From Lachnospiraceae bacterium (lineage in GTDB: Bacteria; Bacillota; Clostridia; Lachnospirales; Lachnospiraceae): 53,952 nucleotides of DNA. The stretch's first letter is position 1, and each line of letters starts with the position of its first letter. The translations under genes were made by a program, and so were the position numbers. Below the pieces are notes generated by a model, which did no database searches, was not told the DNA's origin, and saw nothing but the letters and a program-made list of their open reading frames with translations. The stretch lies in the NCBI GenBank assembly GCA_015057435.1, contig SVEJ01000020.1, forward strand, positions 1 through 53,952, given 5' to 3'. This document shows, one piece after another, positions 17,986-25,017 of the stretch.

Positions 17986-18014
17986 TAGACTTTTTTTCAT
18001 GATTTTGATATAAT
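17986..18014 (+). promoter_or_regulatory. SigA-type promoter of the pilin-like gene
   Basis: TAGACT, a 17-base spacer, then a perfect TATAAT; the ATG is 51 bases beyond the -10. Confidence 0.65.
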
Positions 18015-18064
18015 ATGCCGAGAATTGGCAAACAATATTAATACGCCAAGAAATGGAGCATACT

Positions 18065-18517
18065 ATGAAAAAGAATAACGTTAAAAAAATAACAGTAGTC
18101 GAAATTGTCATTACCGTATTCATTGTAATCGGTCTGATAATTCTACTATTCCCAATTGTTTCAAAACATATCAAAAAATGTCAGTTGCAATCCGATATGG
18201 AAACTGCAAGAACTATAGCATCTGCTATGACAACCATATTAGAGAACGAAAAAATCCGCGACAATGCAGTAGAACATGCAACACCTCAACTTGTCTCGAA
18301 TATGGACGGTAGTGATTTTAGAAAAGCTGTCTATGCAGAATTAGAAACAGAAGAAATCATCGGCAAAACCAAAAAAGATACAGACGGTGAATTTTTGGCA
18401 GTTCCGGAGTTTTATTACACATTAAATATCAACAAGAATCAGATTGAAATCTATTATGGCGGAATCACAGAAGAATATAAGATTTATCCACGAACTGGCA
18501 GCAAGTTAGTAAAATAA
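18065..18517 (+). CDS. Orphan type IV pilin-like (pseudopilin-like) protein
   Basis: A 150-residue protein with a short lysine-rich leader (MKKNNVKKI) and then a hydrophobic helix TVVEIVITVFIVIGLIILLFP. The glutamate near the start of the helix and the following amphipathic segment (KKCQLQSDMETARTIASAMTTIL) are the pattern of type IV pilins and pseudopilins. The canonical glycine before the cleavage site is not obvious, so processing by prepilin peptidase is uncertain. The C-terminal part is predicted beta-rich (FYYTLNINKNQIEIYYGG). The start at 18065 follows GGAG with six bases; the upstream ATG at 18053 lacks a site. No pilus assembly genes are nearby. The assignment is by pattern only. Confidence 0.6.
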   Translation: MKKNNVKKITVVEIVITVFIVIGLIILLFPIVSKHIKKCQLQSDMETARTIASAMTTILENEKIRDNAVEHATPQLVSNMDGSDFRKAVYAELETEEIIGKTKKDTDGEFLAVPEFYYTLNINKNQIEIYYGGITEEYKIYPRTGSKLVK

Positions 18518-18588
18518 CATAAGACTATAACTTTTCAATTTGCAACAGACAAGTCGACCATCAAATACATAAAATTTCATATTATGTA

Positions 18589-18617
18589 TTGACAAAGCTT
18601 TTCTAATATGATATATT
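18589..18617 (+). promoter_or_regulatory. Promoter of the tRNA-Gly genes
   Basis: A perfect TTGACA, 17-base spacer, then TATATT, about 20 bases before the first tRNA. The -10 region (GATATATTATC) is copied before the second tRNA, but the TTGACA is not. Confidence 0.8.
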
Positions 18618-18637
18618 ATCAACTGTTGTGAAGACAT

Positions 18638-18709
<72 letters not shown>

Positions 18710-18757
18710 TTCTAACAAAAACAATATTTGATATATTATCAACTGTTGTAAAGACAT

Positions 18758-18829
<72 letters not shown>

Positions 18830-18835
18830 CTCAAC

Positions 18836-18871
18836 AAAAAAGAACGATATCGATGATATCGTTCTTTTTTT
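18836..18871. terminator. Bidirectional terminator after the tRNA-Gly genes
   Basis: AAAGAACGATATC-GAT-GATATCGTTCTTT followed by TTTT on the plus strand; a matching A-tract precedes it, so it could also work on the minus strand. Confidence 0.9.
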
Positions 18872-18932
18872 GAGCACAATCATACGCTCGAAGTTCGGTC
18901 TTCTACACTCCTCTTCAATCCGCGCTCTAAAT

Positions 18933-18960
18933 GCAAAAGAGGAAACCTTACGGTCTCCTC
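18933..18960 (-). terminator. Terminator of the 703-residue protein gene
   Basis: On the minus strand GAGGAGACC-GTAA-GGTTTCCTC is followed by TTTTGC: a nine-pair stem with a short T-tract. Confidence 0.65.
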
Positions 18961-18975
18961 CTTCTCATTCCTATC

Positions 18976-21087
18976 TTATAAAGGTAACATATCAAGATTC
19001 AATTTCTTAATTGTCTGTAATGTCTTTGAACGAATCTCTTCTGCATCAAATGGTGATAACAAAGAGTCTTTATCAAACTTATTCTGCATCAACATATTAA
19101 CCCAATCTTCAATATAAGACTTAACGTATGCTACGTTATCTTCACGACGGTCCTTCAAGAACTCTTCAATTGTATTAATATGCTCAATTACAGTAGGCTC
19201 GTTACTCTTACTATTCACAGGCTTATCATCTGACTCATCTGAAAGTTCAATTACTTTACCTGTCTTGGTAATAATAACCTTCTTATTCGGCGATGCTTCC
19301 GGTGCCGCAGCCTTACTCTTACGAACAATCAACATCTCAACAATCTTAATCAAACAAGCAACACTGTATGTTCCTTCTTCTTCTGTCTGACGCTCCTGAC
19401 CTTTTTCTGTATGTTGATTCCATAACCATTCTGACTTGCAAAGCAACTCTTCCATCTGCAAGTTTGCAAACATCTTGCTCAATTCAGGATTGTTAGCATT
19501 CGATGCATTCGCAACTACCTTACCGAATCCAAACTTCGGTGCCGGTGCTGCTGCTTCGTGCTTACCCGAATCATACTTAGATGGCAAATTCACTTTCGCA
19601 TATGTATCCTGGAACATCTTCTTTGCACGTTCCATGTTATAAGAATCATGCAAAATACGAGAATCCTTATCATTCAATCCATGACGAATCATATCATCAG
19701 CTGCTAAGAATACAAGATGTTTCTGTCTATCCTCAAGTAACTGCTTAATCTCATAATTCGTCTTACTCTTCTCAAGAATTGTATTCTTACGAACCTTAAA
19801 TGCTTTGATCTTTTCTTTCACGCTGAAGAACAACTTAAGCATTGATGGATTCGCATTCACATAATTACCAATCCAATTAAGCTCTACGTACTGATGCTCA
19901 ATACGATTAGAAATCTCATACACATTGTATCCATCGAACACAACATTCAATGTAGTATATAACATTTCGAGAATCTCATATTTTTCTTCCCATGAACGAG
20001 TTGAAAGATCCTGATTCACTAACTGCTTAATTCCACATTCATGGAACACAAGATTATACTCATATAAACCTTCAAATACATTTGTCTTATCTGATAATGA
20101 AGTACCTGTACCGAGAATCTGAAGATTTCTCTTCATTGTTGGTTCATCTTCAATATAGCGATATACCTTCTTAACAAATGTTGCAACTTCTACTAACAAA
20201 CTGTCAATTCTCTTGTTATAGATATCCTGCTTAGAAATTGCAGAAATAACTGTTCTGCTCAATACATTCGTATATTGTGTGCTGTTACAGTTACGAATCA
20301 ATTCCTTGAAGTTATCATATACAAGCATATTGTCTACAGGAATGTATTCTGCATTCAAACCATAGAACTCAAACGCTTTGTTGTAATCTTTCTTACGAAT
20401 AAATGAATTAAACATACCCATACTGAACTGAATCTTGTAATCGTTACCTACATGGGTATCCTCTACAAAGTAATCATATAAGACTTCTAAGTTATTCATA
20501 TAAGATTCTGAATTCGCTGCTGAAGGCGGAATATCCATCTCCATTACAACATTAATCAAATCCATATATCCCATAACAGCCTTATCGTATGTAGCCGGAC
20601 GATCATCTGCGTCTGCAATCTGATAACATGTATTAATCAAAAGCGGTGCAACTCTTTCACCGATCAAACGCATTGCCTCGCCAAAATGATCTAATTGATA
20701 TAAGTAAATCAACCAAATGCTGTAACGGTAAATACCTGTCGTATTAATAATTGCATCTGTATCTGTCGGTTCAATATCTCCATATACAAACTTGAATAAT
20801 GGTTCAATCCACTCTTCAATCTCATACTTGCCTTCTTTTTTGATATGCTCGTCTACAAATTCACCTAATTCATATAACTTCGTACACTGAGCCTTCACAT
20901 CGTCATCTACAAGCATTGTAGATAAATCAAAATTATGATCTTTCAAATAGTCAATTACTAATGCATAAAAGCCTTCTTCAACCTGTTCATTCAAGAAACG
21001 AATCAACATTCCCTTATTAGAAGACGCTGCAATCGAAATAATATTCGTATCGTTACCACGGGTAACTGTAGCTGGTAAATTCTGCAT
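18976..21087 (-). CDS. Large cytoplasmic protein of unknown function (703 residues)
   Basis: I do not recognise this protein. It has no signal peptide and no transmembrane segment. Residues about 1-500 are predicted largely helical, with alternating aromatic residues as in helical-repeat proteins (KDYNKAFEFYGLNAEY). At 530-560 is an alanine/proline-rich linker (HEAAAPAPKFGFGK), at 620-650 an acidic/lysine linker, and the end is a short conserved-looking helix pair (NTIEEFLKDRREDNVAYVKSYIEDWVNML). The gene has a strong promoter (21151-21179), a full AAGGAGGAG site and its own terminator, so it is likely well expressed and monocistronic. It is divergent from an acidic membrane protein. A scaffold or adaptor is one possibility, unproven. 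Confidence 0.85.
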   Translation of the reverse strand: MQNLPATVTRGNDTNIISIAASSNKGMLIRFLNEQVEEGFYALVIDYLKDHNFDLSTMLVDDDVKAQCTKLYELGEFVDEHIKKEGKYEIEEWIEPLFKFVYGDIEPTDTDAIINTTGIYRYSIWLIYLYQLDHFGEAMRLIGERVAPLLINTCYQIADADDRPATYDKAVMGYMDLINVVMEMDIPPSAANSESYMNNLEVLYDYFVEDTHVGNDYKIQFSMGMFNSFIRKKDYNKAFEFYGLNAEYIPVDNMLVYDNFKELIRNCNSTQYTNVLSRTVISAISKQDIYNKRIDSLLVEVATFVKKVYRYIEDEPTMKRNLQILGTGTSLSDKTNVFEGLYEYNLVFHECGIKQLVNQDLSTRSWEEKYEILEMLYTTLNVVFDGYNVYEISNRIEHQYVELNWIGNYVNANPSMLKLFFSVKEKIKAFKVRKNTILEKSKTNYEIKQLLEDRQKHLVFLAADDMIRHGLNDKDSRILHDSYNMERAKKMFQDTYAKVNLPSKYDSGKHEAAAPAPKFGFGKVVANASNANNPELSKMFANLQMEELLCKSEWLWNQHTEKGQERQTEEEGTYSVACLIKIVEMLIVRKSKAAAPEASPNKKVIITKTGKVIELSDESDDKPVNSKSNEPTVIEHINTIEEFLKDRREDNVAYVKSYIEDWVNMLMQNKFDKDSLLSPFDAEEIRSKTLQTIKKLNLDMLPL

Positions 21088-21150
21088 CGTAACTCCTCCT
21101 TACCTCTTGCAATTTGTATGAAATTAATAAATTCCACTTAATTATTTCAA

Positions 21151-21179
21151 TAATATCACAAGTAGGCTAGATTGACAAC
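21151..21179 (-). promoter_or_regulatory. Strong SigA-type promoter of the 703-residue protein gene
   Basis: On the minus strand TTGTCA, 17-base spacer, TATTAT (5/6 in each box). The transcription start would be about 55-60 bases before the ATG. Confidence 0.75.
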
Positions 21180-21407
21180 TGAATTTTGATTCATTTTCGG
21201 TTATTTTGACATATTTCAATTGTGTATTTTGTATAATGTCTATATTTTTTACTTTTAAAAAGAGTTTTTTTCATTTTTTTGTATAATAAACATATACGAT
21301 TTGCATAATAATGAATTGAAGAGAAAAATAAATTGCAATTTACGCATGAACATATTAAAATGAAGACAGATATATTACGTATTAGATAGTAAAGGAGAAA
21401 TTATTGT
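21180..21407 (+). promoter_or_regulatory. AT-rich upstream region of the acidic membrane protein gene
   Basis: The rest of the 320-base divergent gap. TATAAT occurs at 21232-21237, with TTGACA at 21206-21211 but a long 20-base spacer, and again at 21282-21287 without a clear -35. No RNA structure or open frame of note was seen. AAAGGAG lies 11 bases before the ATG at 21408. Confidence 0.4.
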
Positions 21408-22019
21408 ATGAGTAAGAAAAGTTCATTTGGCAAGTTTCTTGCCTTCACGACAACCGTTGCTGCTATTGGTGGTGTTTGCTACGTATTCCGTGACCAGATC
21501 AAAGAAAGTTCGGTTTACAAAAAAGCTACCGATAAGTTTTCTGACTTAAAGAATCGTGTTCAAGACAAGTTTGCATCTGATGATGACGATTTCTTCTTCG
21601 ATGAAGATTTTGAAGATAATTTTGAAGAAGACGTATTTGATGAAGAAGCAAAAAAGAATCGCGAATATACATCTATTACAATCAACCCAAAAGAAGATGC
21701 TGAACACGAGACTGACAGCGCGAATGACGCATCTGTAACAGAAGACGATATACAAGAAGAAACAACAACAGATATGAATGAAGATGATACAGAAACAGAA
21801 TCACAATCTGAAGAAAAAACAGCTGTAGATTCTAACGAGGATTTGAAAGAAATCTTTTCTGATGTTTCTATCCCAACAATTTCATTTACTTCAGGCGAAC
21901 CTGCAAAAGTTGTTAACGAATCAAAAGAGGAAGAAGTATTAGGATATGAAAACGAAGGATTATCTGATGTTTCAGAAGATCCGGATGTATTGTCTGACAT
22001 GGACCGTTTAGAGTTTTAA
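21408..22019 (+). CDS. Membrane-anchored acidic protein of unknown function
   Basis: A 203-residue protein with one hydrophobic helix at residues about 9-26 (FLAFTTTVAAIGGVCYVF), then a basic amphipathic stretch (YKKATDKFSDLKNRVQDKF) and a long, highly acidic, threonine/serine/glutamate-rich tail (DDDDFFFDEDFEDNFEEDVFDEE). The helix is not followed by a clear cleavage site, so an N-terminal anchor is more likely than a secretion signal. It resembles YtxH-like small membrane proteins only in layout. It is divergent from the 703-residue gene and followed by a terminator. Function unknown. Confidence 0.78.
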   Translation: MSKKSSFGKFLAFTTTVAAIGGVCYVFRDQIKESSVYKKATDKFSDLKNRVQDKFASDDDDFFFDEDFEDNFEEDVFDEEAKKNREYTSITINPKEDAEHETDSANDASVTEDDIQEETTTDMNEDDTETESQSEEKTAVDSNEDLKEIFSDVSIPTISFTSGEPAKVVNESKEEEVLGYENEGLSDVSEDPDVLSDMDRLEF

Positions 22020-22051
22020 TTATCAATATGCGTTAAGAATAACGAAACACC

Positions 22052-22091
22052 GAATACCGTAATAGACAACCTATTACGGTATTCTTTCTTT
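22052..22091 (+). terminator. Terminator after the acidic membrane protein gene
   Basis: GAATACCGTAATAG-ACAAC-CTATTACGGTATTC, a perfect 14-pair stem followed by TTTCTTT. Confidence 0.9.
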
Positions 22092-22150
22092 AGATTATAG
22101 ATATATCTAACGTATCTATTTTTCATTACAAAGAAAGGATAATTTGCATT

Positions 22151-22906
22151 ATGTCAACCAGTTATAAAAACTTTGCATATGTATACGATACATTTATGGA
22201 TAATATTCCTTACGACGATTGGAGCAAGTATATTGCATACCTTTTTGAAAAATATCATATTGATTCAGGTAATCTTGTAGAATTAGGCTGCGGAACCGCA
22301 ACATTAGCACTCCAATTAGTCAATTACGGCTATTCTATCATTGGTATAGATAACTCAGATGATATGCTAAACATTGCTGCCAAAAAAACAGCCAACACAC
22401 CTGACATTGCACTGCAATTACAGGATATGCGGGATTTACTTCTTGATTCAACATATGATGGGTTCTACTGTGTCTGTGATAGTCTGAATTACTTGTTATC
22501 CCGCGAGGATATCTTAGACACATTTCACTGTATCAAAAAATATTTAAGAAAAGATGGTATCTTTATTTTCGATATGAAGACCATCCATTTTTATCAAAAT
22601 TGTCTCGGTGACCAGATTTTTTGCGATCATCAGGAAGCTTGCAGCTATGTTTGGGAAAATGCATTTTTCGAAGACGACTGTATCAATCAGTATGATCTTA
22701 CACTGTTTGTCAGACAGGATGACAGTAATCTATACGAAAAATTCAACGAAGTACATCATCAGCGGGGATACAATTTAGAAGAAATAATTGACTTACTCTC
22801 CCTTGCTGGTTTAGAATATGTAACGTCATATGATGCGTTTACGGAAGAACCACCAAAGGATGACAGCGAACGCATCTACATCATTGCAAGAAATGGAGAA
22901 CTATAA
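22151..22906 (+). CDS. Class I SAM-dependent methyltransferase
   Basis: A 251-residue cytoplasmic methyltransferase. Motif I is VELGCGTATLALQL (residues about 42-55), followed by the acidic residue of beta-2 in IIGIDNSDDML and QLQDMRDL and the post-motif region DGFYCVCDSLNYLLS. YKNFAYVYDTFMDNIPYDDW at the N-terminus is typical of YqeM/TehB-like proteins; the substrate is not known. The ATG follows AAAGGATAA. The stop overlaps the start of hslO by one base, so the two genes are cotranscribed and coupled. Confidence 0.9.
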   Translation: MSTSYKNFAYVYDTFMDNIPYDDWSKYIAYLFEKYHIDSGNLVELGCGTATLALQLVNYGYSIIGIDNSDDMLNIAAKKTANTPDIALQLQDMRDLLLDSTYDGFYCVCDSLNYLLSREDILDTFHCIKKYLRKDGIFIFDMKTIHFYQNCLGDQIFCDHQEACSYVWENAFFEDDCINQYDLTLFVRQDDSNLYEKFNEVHHQRGYNLEEIIDLLSLAGLEYVTSYDAFTEEPPKDDSERIYIIARNGEL

Positions 22907-23772
22907 TGAAAGATACAATTATAAGAGGAATGGCAGCGAATAACCAGGTTCGTTTTTTTGCCTCCTATACAAAAGAATTAGTTGAAACAGCCAGAAGCAT
23001 ACACGATACAAGCCCGGTAGCAACAGCAGCACTTGGTCGTCTGCTAACAGCCGGTGCCATGATGGGAAGTATGTGTAAAAATGATTCCGATGTGTTGACA
23101 TTACAGATTCAATGTTCCGGTCCAATTAACGGATTGACTGTAACCGCGAATGCAAAAGCACAAGTAAAAGGATATGCTAACAACCCACAGGTCATGTTAC
23201 CACCAAGTCCACAAGGAAAGCTAGATGTCGGCAAGGCATTAGACCTAGGTGTATTAAGTGTCATCAAAGATATCGGATTAAAAGAGCCTTATGTCGGACA
23301 ATCTAACTTAACAACAGGAGAAATTGCCGAGGACTTAACTTATTACTTTGCAACAAGTGAGCAGATTCCAACTTCTGTTGCACTTGGTGTTCTGATGGAA
23401 AAAGATAATACGGTAAAACACGCCGGTGGTTTCATTATCCAGTTAATGCCATTTGCCGAAGAATCGCTCATATCTGACTTAGAGGCAAGATTGCAAGATT
23501 TTTCATCTATTACGACTCTTATGGATAAGGGAATGACTCCGGAAGATATGATGAAGCAATTATTCGATGGATACGATATTGTAACAACTGATTCTATTAC
23601 ACCAACTTACCATTGCAACTGCTCAAAAGAACGTGTTTACAAAGCAGTAATGAGTGTCGGAAAAGCAGAAATCGAAGATATGATTGCAGACGGAGAACCA
23701 ATCGAAGTTGGCTGTCACTTCTGTAATCAAAAGTACGTTTTTGATCTAGACGACTTAAAAAGTATGTTATAA
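22906..23772 (+). CDS. hslO: Redox-regulated chaperone Hsp33
   Basis: A holdase chaperone activated when oxidation releases a zinc ion. The 288-residue length is normal. The N-terminal domain has SPVATAALGRLLTAGAMMG (about 35-53). The C-terminal redox switch has the four cysteines CNCSKERV (about 237-244) and CHFCNQKYVF (about 269-278), the CxC/CxxC zinc site. It overlaps the methyltransferase stop by one base, and GGAG precedes the ATG. A terminator follows. Confidence 0.97.
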   Translation: MKDTIIRGMAANNQVRFFASYTKELVETARSIHDTSPVATAALGRLLTAGAMMGSMCKNDSDVLTLQIQCSGPINGLTVTANAKAQVKGYANNPQVMLPPSPQGKLDVGKALDLGVLSVIKDIGLKEPYVGQSNLTTGEIAEDLTYYFATSEQIPTSVALGVLMEKDNTVKHAGGFIIQLMPFAEESLISDLEARLQDFSSITTLMDKGMTPEDMMKQLFDGYDIVTTDSITPTYHCNCSKERVYKAVMSVGKAEIEDMIADGEPIEVGCHFCNQKYVFDLDDLKSML

Positions 23773-23778
23773 AACAAC

Positions 23779-23815
23779 AATACCCATGATTGAACATTCA
23801 ATCATGGGTATTTTC
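23779..23815. terminator. Terminator after hslO
   Basis: AATACCCATGATTGAA and its complement around a two-base loop (16 pairs), followed by TTTTC. It may also terminate the opposing operon, whose minus-strand side is followed by TTGTTGTTTT. Confidence 0.85.
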
Positions 23816-23836
23816 TCATTTGTATCACAATTCTTT

Positions 23837-23921
23837 TCTTTTGCACGAACAATCTTTTGTATTCGCTGTCTTTTGTATCTTATTGTTTCGATATTATCTT
23901 TTGTATCTGTTATCTTTTGTA
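23837..23921. repeat. Spaced TCTTTTGTA repeats in the 3' region of the cohesin-like gene
   Basis: TCTTTTG begins at 23837, 23853, 23869, 23897 and 23913, and all but the first continue as TA. Steps are 16, 16, 28 and 16 bases. On the transcribed minus strand the unit reads TACAAAAGA. It lies between the stop at 23946 and the terminator, so it would be in the mRNA 3' end. Confidence 0.7.
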
Positions 23922-23945
23922 CCTATCACTTGCCATCATCTTTCG

Positions 23946-24995
23946 TTACTCATACTCTGGCGTAACTTCCTCTGCGATCGGTTGCAGTACTTCTCTTTCT
24001 GTTGTAGATTCCGTTGTCGTTTCCTCTATCGTAGATTCTGTTACTTCCTCTGTTGTACTTTCACTCGTCGAAGTTTCTTCTGTTGTACTCTCAGCTGTGT
24101 CTTCCCTCGTACCATCTTCTGTCTCATCTTTCGTTGCTTCATCTGCCTCATCATCTGTTGTTTCGCTTGTTTCTTCTTCGGTAGGCTGATTCCCTTCTTC
24201 TTCGGTACTTTGTGTTGTTTCTTCTGTTGTAGATGTATCATCAACGGACTGTTCATCCGGTGACTTCTCAATCTCTTCTCGAATCACACATACAATATAT
24301 TCATTCACATTACCCGAAAGTGCTGTGACTGTAATTCGAATCTCATTCTTACCTTCCAAAAGCTTATCCGGCATCTCGAGTGCAACAACACTCGTATCAT
24401 CCATCGGAATTGCGCTGACACCAACCGTTGTAACATCTAATCCGACATGCATCTCATATTCTAACACATTCGGGTCAAACTCGGTTGTAAATGTTCCCGG
24501 TGCAACAATCAGCTCTGATAATCTTGCATCCTCTGCAACCATTCGATTCACACCGATTTCAAACTGCTTTGCAGACGGTGTCACTGTAATATAATCCAAA
24601 TCCTCATAATCTATCAGATACACGTCCGTCAATGCAATTTCCGTAACACCGGTATCTAATGCTTTGAATCTAATCTCATACGTCGCTGCCTTAGTCTCCT
24701 GATTGTAGGAATCCTTTAATTCCAAAACGCCCTCCGCTCCTGTCACATACGCGCTATCCGGAACAAACTCTAAAAGTGTTGCATCATATTGCAAATATGC
24801 ATCAATAGAGTATAGCTGCACATCACTTTCTAGGATTACTTTTACAGTGAATTCTTTTTCCTTTTTCACTGCATCCGGCACTTCAATACGCATCTGTGCC
24901 GACTTCGCATGCGTTTCTTTCATCGACGTAACACCTGCGATAGAAAGAGTCAGAACGCATACGATCGTTAATATAATAGCAATTATCTTCTTCAT
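23946..24995 (-). CDS. Secreted cohesin-like / cadherin-like domain protein
   Basis: A 349-residue exported protein. Residues 1-30 are a signal peptide (MKKIIAIILTIVCVLTLSIAG). Residues about 33-147 look like a cohesin-type beta sandwich (EFTVKVILESDVQLYSIDAYLQYDATLLEFVP, then IRFKALDTGVTEIALTDVYL). Residues about 155-240 look like the cadherin-like beta-sandwich domain PF12733 (LSELIVAPGTFTTEFDPNVLEYEMHV). The last 110 residues are a low-complexity tail of Glu/Thr/Ser, probably a wall spacer; no LPXTG motif was seen. It lies 22 bases after a glucosaminidase gene that ends in the same kind of cadherin-like domain, so the two probably act together at the wall. Domain names are by pattern. Confidence 0.82.
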   Translation of the reverse strand: MKKIIAIILTIVCVLTLSIAGVTSMKETHAKSAQMRIEVPDAVKKEKEFTVKVILESDVQLYSIDAYLQYDATLLEFVPDSAYVTGAEGVLELKDSYNQETKAATYEIRFKALDTGVTEIALTDVYLIDYEDLDYITVTPSAKQFEIGVNRMVAEDARLSELIVAPGTFTTEFDPNVLEYEMHVGLDVTTVGVSAIPMDDTSVVALEMPDKLLEGKNEIRITVTALSGNVNEYIVCVIREEIEKSPDEQSVDDTSTTEETTQSTEEEGNQPTEEETSETTDDEADEATKDETEDGTREDTAESTTEETSTSESTTEEVTESTIEETTTESTTEREVLQPIAEEVTPEYE

Positions 24996-25017
24996 ACTAC
25001 CTATCGTCCTTTCTCCT

